Source of the DNA: CAYOHG01 sp964465125
Lineage (GTDB): Bacteria; Planctomycetota; Phycisphaerae; UBA1845; Fen-1342
Assembly: GCA_964465125.1 (NCBI GenBank)
Contig: CAYXIO010000020.1
Coordinates: forward strand, 1 to 63,921
Direction: 5' to 3'
DNA length: 63,921 bases
The translations under genes were made by a program, and so were the position numbers. The notes under the pieces are model-generated. The model ran no database searches. It saw only the letters and a list, made by a program, of their open reading frames with translations, and was not told the DNA's origin. Of this stretch, positions 55,124 to 62,965 are shown piece after piece; the first letter of the stretch is position 1; every line of letters begins with the position of its first letter.

Positions 55124-55481
55124 GCGGACCCTCCACGATTAGATCGAAACCCGAGGACACGTCGTCCGCGCGCCGCCCGCGCGCGAGACCGGAAAACCGG
55201 ACCGCAGTCTGGGACGGTGGCGTATCGATCGCGTTGTTGGGATGTAAATTGATTGCGAAGGCGCCGAAGAACTTCGGGCCTGCTCGGCGCGCACATCAAG
55301 CGCGGTTCGGCTCGCCGGTGCGCTCGCGCCGCACGCACATCGGGAGCGACATGGGTACTCCCAATCCGAACTGGGGTCAGGCAGCGCGAACAACCCGGCG
55401 CGGCTCGAGCACCGCCGCCCTGGGATCCATCAAGGTGCTCATGCTCAGGCGGACTCTCGAACGGGCGACCGCCCCGGCGAC
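55124..55481. other. Intergenic region between pseudopilin and solute-binding genes
   Basis: A 358-base gap holding the leader of the gene at 55123. A possible minus-strand promoter (TTTACA, 18 bases, TACGCC at about 55230-55255) is weak. No gene or repeat recognised. Confidence 0.35.
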
Positions 55482-56531
55482 TCAATTCATCCGGACGCGG
55501 TTCTCGCCGGTGAGGCCCCAGTAATGATCGCCCCACTCGCGCGCTTCCAGCGTCTGATGGATCGTCTTGCGCTCGACGTGTCCGTCGATGTACACGAAAT
55601 TCGCGGTTCCGCCGAACTTGTCGCCGCCGGGGTGGTGCCGGCCGACCGCGTTGGTTTCCATGATGGTGCCGCCCTGGCCGTCGATCAGTCCGACGGTGTC
55701 CTTGATGCTGGCGTACGGCCGCAGCCCGTAGGTCTTGGAATCGCCTTCGAAATCGTATTCAAACTGCACCTCGACGTCGGCCTGGTATTCATTCGTGCCG
55801 CTGCCGGGATGGTAGAACGCCTGAATCGAGCGGTGGCTCTTGCTGAGCAGGCCCCCGGCCTGGCTGACGGCGGAGGTGATCCAATTGTCGTGCAGCTCGG
55901 TCGCGAGAATCACCTGCCGTTTGGCCTGAATCGCGGAAGCGTTGACGAACTTGTTCCGCCGCACGCCGTCCGAAAGGTGAATCTTGTTTCTGGGCAGGAC
56001 GGCGGCATTGCCCGTATACGCGACCCACGGCGCCTGCCTGTCCTCAGTCGTGTTGGGGGAGACGTTGCCGCTGCCATCGACCTGCTCGCCGAGCTGCCAG
56101 TTTTCTCCGAGCGCGCCGGGATAGGTGCGCGGCACCCCACCCTTCTCGAAGTTTGGGCATTGGAATGCCTCAGCCGTCACCGCGCCGCGATCGTAGAGGA
56201 ACCAGCTCCAGTGAAGGTACCCATACCCGATCCCGCCTTCGTTGGCGGAGGTTTGATCCTCGATGCGGTAGTTGCCGTTTCCGTCGTAGGGGTACAGGTA
56301 GGAGACCGGATAGACGTCATTGTTGGACGCAAGATAGGCCTGCGTGGATACGCCGACGTGCCGAATGTTGCTGGCGCACTTCGTAGCGCGCGCAATCGCG
56401 CGGGCCGCTTGCAGGCTTGGGAGCAGGATGGCGATCAGCAGGGCGATGATGGCCACGACGACCAGCAGTTCGATCAGGGTGAAGCCGCGTCGCGAAAGGA
56501 AATGCACCGAACGGCGGGGTCGAACCGTCAT
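55482..56531 (-). CDS. Prepilin-like protein (pseudopilin, H-X9-DG type)
   Basis: The start at 56531 (MTVRPRRSVHFLSRRG) has GGGAGA seven bases upstream. The 349-residue protein has the methylation/cleavage signal RRG-FTLIELLVVVAIIALLIAILLP, then a globular domain with CASNIRHVG and YLASNNDVYP, and the C-terminal motif FVYIDGHVERK. It is a paralogue of the protein at 49545-50660 with a distinct globular domain. The two flank the FG-GAP and solute-binding genes, all of which could reach the surface. No secretion ATPase or prepilin peptidase is in the window. Confidence 0.88.
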   Translation of the reverse strand: MTVRPRRSVHFLSRRGFTLIELLVVVAIIALLIAILLPSLQAARAIARATKCASNIRHVGVSTQAYLASNNDVYPVSYLYPYDGNGNYRIEDQTSANEGGIGYGYLHWSWFLYDRGAVTAEAFQCPNFEKGGVPRTYPGALGENWQLGEQVDGSGNVSPNTTEDRQAPWVAYTGNAAVLPRNKIHLSDGVRRNKFVNASAIQAKRQVILATELHDNWITSAVSQAGGLLSKSHRSIQAFYHPGSGTNEYQADVEVQFEYDFEGDSKTYGLRPYASIKDTVGLIDGQGGTIMETNAVGRHHPGGDKFGGTANFVYIDGHVERKTIHQTLEAREWGDHYWGLTGENRVRMN

Positions 56532-56719
56532 CGAGGTCTCCCACTGTGGAAAGAGTCGAGCCGCCCGGAACACCGCGCGCGGGCGAGCCCTCAAGCCGCG
56601 CACGCTAAGATGGGAGTGTCAGCGAATCGCGCTGTTAGGATTAAGATTCTGCGAGCGCAGCCCGGCCCGCCGAGACCATGGACGCCAGTGCCGCCACGGC
56701 TCCACCGCTTCCGCAGCGA

Positions 56720-57034
56720 TTACGGGGCGACAATTCCGTGGCGATACGGCGCGTATTGCGGATCCGGGTCGATGGCTGCGGCCCAGCGATATTGGCTGAT
56801 CGCTTCGCCGTCGCGCCCCTGCGCGCCGAGCGCAAGCGTGAGCAGGAATGGTGCCAGGACATACAGCCCGCGAAAGACGAGCAGCGTTGCCACGAGCACG
56901 AACGCCATCAGCAGTTCTTCAGCAAGCGTGAAGCTCCCCGGTCGGTGCAGCGGCCGCCCGGGACGACGATCCGCGGTCCGGGGCCGAGGCGGGTTGAGGT
57001 ACGTCCGCAGGCTTCCGTGACCTGTTACGGGCAC
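56720..57034 (-). CDS. Possible small membrane protein or gene remnant
   Basis: A frame of 104 codons from a GTG overlapping the end of the pentahaem cytochrome gene by ten bases. The first 40 residues are Arg/Pro-rich and may be non-coding. From an internal ATG at 56908 onward the sequence is protein-like: a hydrophobic helix (LLMAFVLVATLLVFRG), a second (LYVLAPFLLTLALGAQ), then a TPR-like stretch (DGEAISQYRWAAAID). It has no recognised family and could be the tail of a decayed larger gene. There is no strong ribosome binding site. Confidence 0.35.
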   Translation of the reverse strand: MPVTGHGSLRTYLNPPRPRTADRRPGRPLHRPGSFTLAEELLMAFVLVATLLVFRGLYVLAPFLLTLALGAQGRDGEAISQYRWAAAIDPDPQYAPYRHGIVAP

Positions 57035-58941
57035 GCCTGGGTGAAATGGGTCAGCAGTATCGACAGATCGACCAGATCGACCCGGAAGTCGCCGTTCAGA
57101 TCCGCAACGGGCGCAAAGCCGGGCGCATCGCTCTCCAGCCCGAAGGTGGCGAGCAAGATGTCCAGATCGGATAGCTCAACGCTGCAATCGCAGTCCAGAT
57201 CGCCGACCAGGAACGGCGCCAGCGCGTCGAGCGACTGCGATGCCATTGGGATCGGCGCGCCCCGGCCCGTTGCGGTCCAGGCCGCGTGCAGGATGTCGCC
57301 CCAGTCGTCGGAGTGGTTGGCTTCCCGCAGATGATCGATGTAGCTGCGCGGCAGGTTCTGGTAGAAGACTGTCACGCTGGCCCGCGCGGTCTGCTCGGGA
57401 ATCGCCAGGTACAGGTCGTCCCAGTACTGGCCGTCGCCGTACTCGTGCCCTACGACCGGAGCGCCGCCTAGCTCGAAGGCGGCGTTTTCGAACCCGCGCG
57501 GGGGAATGCGGTTGTCTTTCCAGATCGTGTCCGCCAAGGCCATGTGCGTCGATTCACCCGCAGGCAGGCCGGTGACCTGGGCGGCGTAGGCGCTTAGTCC
57601 GACTTTCATCTCATAGACGCGCGTCGACGCCTCATTCAGCAGCGCTTCGCTGGGGTCGTAGGCGCCGTGCTCGCGCAGCAGAGTGCCGCCGGCGTCGTAG
57701 AACTGCACGTTCACCCAGACGCGGCGCCCCTCGATGTGGCCAGTCGGCAGCTTGTGCCCCGATTCGTTGATCACGCGGGTGCGCAGCAGCCCGCACTCTT
57801 GCACGATATCCAGCGATGCCGCTCGTTCCAGCATCGACACGGCCTTGGCTCGCCCGGCGGCGATCTGGTCGGCGTCCACCGCCGGATCGTCGCCGTAGAC
57901 CTCCAGCACCAGATCGAGGATTGGCGCCGCCGCCCCGGCGAAATCGTGCCGCCGCACGTCCGGCCGCATTGGCCCCCAGATGCACGCCATGGCTTCGGCT
58001 TTGGGCATGTGACAGTCCTGGCAGGTACGCATCACTGGGTCGCCGACCCCGCCGAAGCGCCCGCCCATATCCACGCCGCCGTTGTTGAATGCGCTGAGCT
58101 TCCACTCCGTGTAAGTGCGTTCGAGCGGGTACTGCGTCCAGGGGTCCGCACTGACGGCGGGCGCGTCCAGCGCGTTGTAGCGATAGGAGCCGTCCGGTTG
58201 GCGTTCCGTGGCGACGTTGCCCACGTCGTGGCACGTGCCGCAGAAGTCGCCGCGACGATGGAACGGCGACGGCAGGAACTCGTGCGGGGGTATGGCGTCG
58301 GCGCGCGGCCCGCGGCGCTGCGCGTCGGGGTCGAGCACGAACATGGCATTTCCGAAGAACTGCGGCGCATCGGCCAGGCCCGCGAGGATCGCCTCGTCCT
58401 CGGGCGGACTGGTGCCGGGATCATAGATGGGGTCCACCATGCTGTGGCAGAAATGGCAATCCACGCCGCGCTCGTCCTGGCTGTCGAGTGTGCTGCCGTC
58501 GGGCGTGTTGGCGTGGCCGGTGACGATCGACTGCGGCACGTGGCAGCGCAGGCAATAATAGCCCGCGTTGTTCGCGTCCTGGTTGGCCAGCGCCATCTGG
58601 GCATAGAACAGCGGGTCGCGGCCGGCGTGAGCCATCAGGCTGCCGCCCCAGGTCGCCCACGGCTCGTTCTCAAAGTCGAAGAAGCCGTGGCAGTTGCGGC
58701 AGTTCGTTGGCGGGAGCAACACGTCGTCCACCACGTCGCCGACCTGCGTGCCGGGCACGTGAAAGTCCTGCAGCGTGGTTGGAAGAGGCAGTTGCGCTCG
58801 GGCAACGCCTGAAAGCGGGACAAGAGTCAAGACACCGACCGCGCCAGCCAGCCGCACGAACCGCCGCCCGTTCCAAATCGCCCAGTAGGCAAACACATTC
58901 CCTCTCCCGCCTGCCACGCCCCGGCGCCGCTTGATTAACAT
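57025..58941 (-). CDS. Secreted pentahaem c-type cytochrome with dockerin-like tail
   Basis: The 638-residue protein has a signal peptide (VRLAGAVGVLTLVPLSGVARAQ) and five CxxCH sites in its first 320 residues: CRNCH, CLRCH, CHFCH, CGTCH and CQDCH. The layout resembles multihaem proteins of the cytochrome c554/NapC-associated type but is not assigned to an enzyme. A beta-rich region of about 250 residues follows. The C-terminus has two dockerin-like EF-hands (DLDCDCSVELSDLDILLATFG and DLNGDFRVDLVDLSILLTHF, quoted in part). The first ATG (58941) has only a short leader; a GTG at 58896 (GNVFAYW) has a much better GGGAGAGG site and is an equally likely start. A strong promoter lies just upstream. 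Confidence 0.85.
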   Translation of the reverse strand: MLIKRRRGVAGGRGNVFAYWAIWNGRRFVRLAGAVGVLTLVPLSGVARAQLPLPTTLQDFHVPGTQVGDVVDDVLLPPTNCRNCHGFFDFENEPWATWGGSLMAHAGRDPLFYAQMALANQDANNAGYYCLRCHVPQSIVTGHANTPDGSTLDSQDERGVDCHFCHSMVDPIYDPGTSPPEDEAILAGLADAPQFFGNAMFVLDPDAQRRGPRADAIPPHEFLPSPFHRRGDFCGTCHDVGNVATERQPDGSYRYNALDAPAVSADPWTQYPLERTYTEWKLSAFNNGGVDMGGRFGGVGDPVMRTCQDCHMPKAEAMACIWGPMRPDVRRHDFAGAAAPILDLVLEVYGDDPAVDADQIAAGRAKAVSMLERAASLDIVQECGLLRTRVINESGHKLPTGHIEGRRVWVNVQFYDAGGTLLREHGAYDPSEALLNEASTRVYEMKVGLSAYAAQVTGLPAGESTHMALADTIWKDNRIPPRGFENAAFELGGAPVVGHEYGDGQYWDDLYLAIPEQTARASVTVFYQNLPRSYIDHLREANHSDDWGDILHAAWTATGRGAPIPMASQSLDALAPFLVGDLDCDCSVELSDLDILLATFGLESDAPGFAPVADLNGDFRVDLVDLSILLTHFTQACP

Positions 58942-58961
58942 AGATGTGGACCTGATTATCT

Positions 58962-58990
58962 ATTTTAGCGAGAGCCGACGTTCACGTCAA
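58962..58990 (-). promoter_or_regulatory. Sigma70-like promoter of the pentahaem cytochrome gene
   Basis: On the minus strand TTGACG (complement of 58985-58990) and TAAAAT (complement of 58962-58967) are separated by 17 bases, one of the closest matches to consensus in the window. Transcription should begin near 58955, only about 14 bases before the ATG or 59 before the alternative GTG. Confidence 0.7.
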
Positions 58991-59193
58991 TGGACGCTAC
59001 CTCCGCGCGGCGGAGTCCAACCAGCGCCGACGTCCCATCCTGGCCGGTCCGGACGTGTCGGGTACGTCCGGAAATCGGACTCATGCCCGGCGCGCTTCCG
59101 ATGATCCCGGATCGTTGGAACTCAGTGGCCGGCGGCGATCGGCCGGGGCCGCGCGGGCGCTTGGCCAGTGAAGCCCGCCAAGACGGGTCAGAA

Positions 59194-60441
59194 TCACACC
59201 CGGCCGACGTCCTCGAACACGACCTGCCCACGTTTAAGAACACGGCGTACTCGCGATCGCCCCGGCGAATACAGCCACGCTTCCGGCGACGGTGCCGAGA
59301 GCACGAGCAGGTCAGCCTCGTGTCCGACCGCGATCGCGCCGAGGCGATGAGCTTCGCCAATGGCCGCCGCCGCATTCGCGGTGCACGCCGCGACCAGCTC
59401 GATGGGCAGCAGCCGAAGCTGGCAACAGGCGATGTTCATCACGAAGGGCAGCGATTCGATGTGCGACGAGCCGGGGTTGAGGTCCGTTGCGATCGCGACC
59501 GCCAGTCCGGCCTCGATCAGCCGCCGAGCATTGCAGTGCTCGATGCCCAGGAAGAACGACGTGCCCGGCAGTACGACTGCGATCGTTCCGCTGCGCCGCA
59601 GCGCCTCAATTCCGCCCTCGTCGATATGCTCGAGATGGTCGGCGCTGATCGCCCCCAGCTCGGCGGCGAGACGCGTCGCGCCGATCTGCGCGAGCTCGTC
59701 GGCATGCAGCTTGAGCTTCAAGCCGCGCGCGGCGGCGGCGGCCAGATAGCGCCGCGACTGCTCGGCATCGAACGCGCCTCGATCGCAGAACACGTCCACG
59801 AAGCTCGCCAGCCGCTCGCGCGCCAGCCGCTCGAAGAGCGCCGTTGAGCCGATTTCCTGTATGAATGCGTCGGCGCGGCCTTCGAACTCGGCGGGCAGCG
59901 CGTGGGCGCCGAGGTAGGTCGGAACCAGCTCGATCGGCTGCGTTCGCGCCAGCGACTGGATTGTCCGCAACTGCTTGAGCTCGTGCTCCACGGCCAGCCC
60001 GTAGCCGCTCTTGCATTCGACCGTCGTCACACCCAGCGCGAGCATTCGCCCCAGCCGAGGCAGGTTCTGCTCGACGAGCTGCTCGATCGACGCGCCGCGC
60101 ACCGCCGCCGTGGTCACGCGGATGCCGCCTCCCGCCTGCATGATCGAGAGGTAGCTTTCGCCGGCCAGCCGCCGCACAAACTCGGCGCTGCGGTCGCCGG
60201 CGAAGGGGATGTGCGTGTGGCAGTCGATCAGTCCGGGAAGGACACAGCCGCCTTCCGCGGAAAGACGCGGGGTCTCAGCCGGTGCCGGGCAGTCGGGCCG
60301 CGGGCCGAACCAGGCGATGCGGCCGGACTCGCCGATCAGCAGCTCGGCGTCGTGCTCGATTCGCGGCGAGCGCATGGCGGCGCCGCGCAGCGGCCCCGGG
60401 GGAACGACAACCAGCGACGCGATGTCGGTCAGCAGCAGCAC
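59194..60441 (-). CDS. hutI: Imidazolonepropionase
   Basis: Hydrolyses imidazolone-5-propionate to N-formimino-glutamate, the third step of histidine degradation. The start is taken as the GTG at 60441, six bases after AAGGAG; the ATG 45 bases further upstream lies across the -10 box. The 415-residue amidohydrolase has the metal site DCHTHIPFAGDR, GGGIRVTTAAVR, ECKSGYGLAVEHELK, KLHADELAQIGA and ATDLNPGSSHIES. All motifs of active HutI are present. The partners hutU, hutH and hutG are not in the window. Confidence 0.95.
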   Translation of the reverse strand: MLLLTDIASLVVVPPGPLRGAAMRSPRIEHDAELLIGESGRIAWFGPRPDCPAPAETPRLSAEGGCVLPGLIDCHTHIPFAGDRSAEFVRRLAGESYLSIMQAGGGIRVTTAAVRGASIEQLVEQNLPRLGRMLALGVTTVECKSGYGLAVEHELKQLRTIQSLARTQPIELVPTYLGAHALPAEFEGRADAFIQEIGSTALFERLARERLASFVDVFCDRGAFDAEQSRRYLAAAAARGLKLKLHADELAQIGATRLAAELGAISADHLEHIDEGGIEALRRSGTIAVVLPGTSFFLGIEHCNARRLIEAGLAVAIATDLNPGSSHIESLPFVMNIACCQLRLLPIELVAACTANAAAAIGEAHRLGAIAVGHEADLLVLSAPSPEAWLYSPGRSRVRRVLKRGQVVFEDVGRV

Positions 60442-60463
60442 GCGGAACTCCTTATCCGCGTGC

Positions 60464-60469
60464 AGTATA
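60464..60469 (-). promoter_or_regulatory. -10 box of hutI
   Basis: TATACT on the minus strand, 22 bases before the GTG start. The leader of about 16 bases contains little more than the AAGGAG site. The -35 is poor. Confidence 0.4.
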
Positions 60470-60526
60470 GGTGCATCGCGCGGCATTCGCCGCCCCCGTC
60501 GACGGGCCCGCCGGCCGGGCCCAACC

Positions 60527-60555
60527 TTGCCTGACGCGGCGGGTCTGCAAATAAT
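60527..60555 (+). promoter_or_regulatory. Promoter of the small lipoprotein gene
   Basis: TTGCCT (60527-60532) and AATAAT (60550-60555) with a 17-base spacer, about 60 bases ahead of the start codon at 60622. Confidence 0.45.
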
Positions 60556-60621
60556 GCCGATGCGCGGTCGGCTCGTGGAAGCGGGTGCTTCCTCCCCGCG
60601 CTCCCGGCAGGGAGGCTTGCG

Positions 60622-61113
60622 ATGTGCCTTCGGTTTCGTCCACGCGCGGTTGCCACACTCGGGCTGCTCGCAGCGCTGCTCTCAGCCGGCTGCGTCATCA
60701 CGATCACGAAGACGGATAACGGCAACGATAATCAGGCAGCGAGCGAGGTGTTTCACATTCGGCTCGTCAATCAGAGCGACACCACGCTGGATCCGCAGTT
60801 TTACTTTTCCGCCGACGCCACCACCGTCGACCAGCTCTTCGAGGGCGGCAATAAGTTTACGTCCTTCGGCGTCGGCACCCTGGGCGTGCTGGATCGGGGC
60901 GACGCGGCGGACTTCACGGTCGAATGCTCCGCGGCCCACCTGCTCGGCACGGCCGGCGGCGCTTTCGGCGAGGACCTGAACAACCCGACGGGCAACGGCC
61001 GGTTGATCGTTCTGACGCAGGACCTGAGCGTCTTCTGCGGCGACACGATCACCTTCGTCTTCGACGGCCGCGACGGGTCCTACACGACGACCTACGCGGT
61101 GCAGCAGGATTGA
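60622..61113 (+). CDS. Small lipoprotein, function unknown
   Basis: The 163-residue protein has a lipoprotein signal with lipobox LLSAGC (Cys24), followed by a Thr/Asn-rich stretch and a beta-rich domain (FHIRLVNQSD, TLDPQFYFS, GRLIVLTQDLSVFCGDTITF). The fold looks like a small beta-sandwich with two cysteines that could form a disulfide. GGGAGGC precedes the start. I do not recognise a family. It is likely anchored in the outer or inner membrane facing the periplasm. Confidence 0.75.
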   Translation: MCLRFRPRAVATLGLLAALLSAGCVITITKTDNGNDNQAASEVFHIRLVNQSDTTLDPQFYFSADATTVDQLFEGGNKFTSFGVGTLGVLDRGDAADFTVECSAAHLLGTAGGAFGEDLNNPTGNGRLIVLTQDLSVFCGDTITFVFDGRDGSYTTTYAVQQD

Positions 61114-61479
61114 CCGCGAGCCAGCCTGTTTTGCGGCCGCACCACGCCATTTGCCCCGCTGGGACAAGCCCGGCCTGAAAGCGATGTCAACCGTTGGGGG
61201 CTTGCATGAGCCCCGCGATCGTGCGTTTTTGTCGACGCCCGACGCGGCCCGGGTCAATCGGGTCGTCGCGTTGTAACTTCGGCCGGGGCAACCTGATCCA
61301 ACTCGGTCGGGCGGGGGTCGCGCCTGCCGGCGGCTAGAGAATTTACGGAAATTGCAACCGCCGTGAATAAAACCCGTTCGTCGACGCTATTAGATATGGA
61401 TGGCATTGCGATCGGTTTCGTGATGCCGCGAACGGGGCTCGCCTTCGAAGCAGGAGGCCAAGACAACGGGGGCTTGATC
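61114..61479. other. Intergenic region, 366 bases
   Basis: Between the lipoprotein gene and the hypothetical gene at 61480. A weak promoter (TTTACG, 17 bases, GAATAA at about 61345-61373) may serve the latter. The reading frame of the hypothetical gene extends up to a GTG at 61363, but those codons have no ribosome binding site. Nothing else is recognisable. Confidence 0.4.
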
Positions 61480-61773
61480 ATGGACGCGACCGAACTGGAC
61501 AAGAGCACTGAGTTCGACGAGCAGCAGGATGCGATGAACCACTTCGTCTCCTGCGAATTCCGCCGCGCGATCGCCGCCGCCTTCCCTGGCGCGATCGGCA
61601 AGCTCGAGATTCGTCGGCTCTGGTCGCGCGGCGAGACCAGCTACTTCCGCGTGAACTGGTGGACGGGATTCGACGGCGGCAACGCGCGGATCCGGGCCTC
61701 CGAGTTCGTCGCCGTGGACTACGCCGAGTCCGAGCTGGTCGTCCATCGACTTACACCCCGGCGAGCGGCATGA
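61480..61773 (+). CDS. Hypothetical protein, 97 residues
   Basis: The start at 61480 (MDATELDKSTEF) has GGGGG about seven bases upstream. An earlier GTG at 61363 or ATG at 61396 would add up to 39 residues. The protein is acidic at its start, then has a mixed helix/strand core (HFVSCEFRRAIAAAF, KLEIRRLWSRGETSYFRVNWW, EFVAVDYAESELVVHRL). There is no signal peptide or membrane segment, so it should be cytoplasmic. I recognise no family. Confidence 0.6.
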   Translation: MDATELDKSTEFDEQQDAMNHFVSCEFRRAIAAAFPGAIGKLEIRRLWSRGETSYFRVNWWTGFDGGNARIRASEFVAVDYAESELVVHRLTPRRAA

Positions 61774-61888
61774 GCTGAGCCCGGCTCTCTGACCTGGCTC
61801 ACAACACCCTGCGGGGATCGTCGCCGACGATGGACTCGGACCGAGCGGTCGGCGGTCCCCGCAAACGAGCTTCGAACCGACTCTACGA

Positions 61889-61917
61889 ACGGCGCCGCGC
61901 AACTCGCGCGGCGCCGT
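61889..61917. terminator. Perfect 12-bp hairpin after the hypothetical gene
   Basis: ACGGCGCCGCGC (61889-61900) and GCGCGGCGCCGT (61906-61917) form a perfect 12-base stem with a five-base loop, about 115 bases after the stop at 61773. No T tract follows, so if it terminates transcription it does so unconventionally. Confidence 0.45.
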
Positions 61918-61924
61918 CGCCGCT

Positions 61925-61943
61925 TCTACGCGGGTCGCGTAGA
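61925..61943. repeat. Second tight hairpin upstream of the CysQ-like gene
   Basis: TCTACGCG (61925-61932) and CGCGTAGA (61936-61943) with a three-base loop, seven bases beyond the previous hairpin. Whether this pair acts as a terminator, an operator or a 5' leader structure for the following gene cannot be told. Confidence 0.45.
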
Positions 61944-61986
61944 TTACGCGCCTGGATCTCGGCCACCCGGAACCCGGAGCATGACC

Positions 61987-62958
61987 ATGGCGAGCTTCGA
62001 GCGCGAGTTGCAGATTGCCACCCAGGCCGTCCGCGAGGCATCCGGGCTTTGCCAGGCCGTGCAGCGCGAGATCACGCGCGAAGTGCTCGAAAAGAAGGAC
62101 AAGAGCCCCGTCACCGTCGCCGACTTCGGGAGCCAGGCGCTGGTCTGCCGGGCGTTGAGGCAGGTTTTCCCGAACGATCCGATCATCGCCGAGGAGGACG
62201 CCGCTGAGCTGCGCGCGCCGGCCCAGGCCGGCGTGCTCGCCCGCGTGGTTTCGCACGTGCAGCGGTCTGCCGGCTCTGCCAGCGCGGACGACGTGTCCCG
62301 CTGGATCGATTCGGGCAACCAGAAGGACTACTGCCGTCGGTTCTGGACGCTTGATCCGATCGACGGCACGAAGGGATTCCTGCGGAGCGAGCAGTATGCG
62401 GTCGCCTTGGCGCTGATCGTGGATGGGCAAATCGCGGTCGCGGCGCTGGCGTGTCCGAATCTGCCGGCGGGCGAAAGCGCGGGAGCGATCTTCACCGCCA
62501 TCCGGGGTCAGGGGGCGCGCTGCGTGAGTCTTGCCGGAGGGGGCTCGACGGCGGTTCGGGTCAGCACGACCTCGGACACGAGTCAGGCGCGCTTCTGCGA
62601 ATCCGTCGAGGGCGGCCATAGTGCCCACGGCGACTCCGAGCAGGTCGCGGCCCGGCTGGGCATCACCCAGCCACCCGTACGCATGGACAGCCAGGCCAAG
62701 TACGCCAGCGTGGCGCGCGGCGAGGCGGATATCTATCTGCGCCTGCCGACCCGCAAGGACTACCGCGAGAAGATCTGGGATCACGCCGCCGGTGTGCTGG
62801 TGATCGAGGAGGCCGGCGGACGGGTCAGCGACGTGGCCGGGAAGCCGCTCGAATTCACCCACGGAGGCGAGCTGCGCGCCAACCAGGGCGTCGTCGTCAC
62901 CAACGGCCGGCTGCACGATCCGGTCGTGTCCGCCGTCCGGGCCGTGCTCGGGCTCTGA
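61987..62958 (+). CDS. 3'(2'),5'-bisphosphate nucleotidase / inositol monophosphatase-family enzyme
   Basis: Of two in-frame ATGs, the second (61987) is chosen because GGAGC lies at the proper distance before it. The 323-residue protein has the lithium-sensitive phosphatase motifs: SPVTVADFGSQ, the EED of IIAEEDAAEL, WTLDPIDGTKGFLR and KIWDHAAGVLVIEEAGG. The KDKSPVT opening and overall length are closest to HAL2/MET22-type 3'-phosphoadenosine 5'-phosphate phosphatases rather than to inositol monophosphatase. It would recycle PAP formed in sulfation or sulfate assimilation. Convergent with the next gene, with only seven bases between stops. Confidence 0.88.
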   Translation: MASFERELQIATQAVREASGLCQAVQREITREVLEKKDKSPVTVADFGSQALVCRALRQVFPNDPIIAEEDAAELRAPAQAGVLARVVSHVQRSAGSASADDVSRWIDSGNQKDYCRRFWTLDPIDGTKGFLRSEQYAVALALIVDGQIAVAALACPNLPAGESAGAIFTAIRGQGARCVSLAGGGSTAVRVSTTSDTSQARFCESVEGGHSAHGDSEQVAARLGITQPPVRMDSQAKYASVARGEADIYLRLPTRKDYREKIWDHAAGVLVIEEAGGRVSDVAGKPLEFTHGGELRANQGVVVTNGRLHDPVVSAVRAVLGL

Positions 62959-62965
62959 CTGCCGG

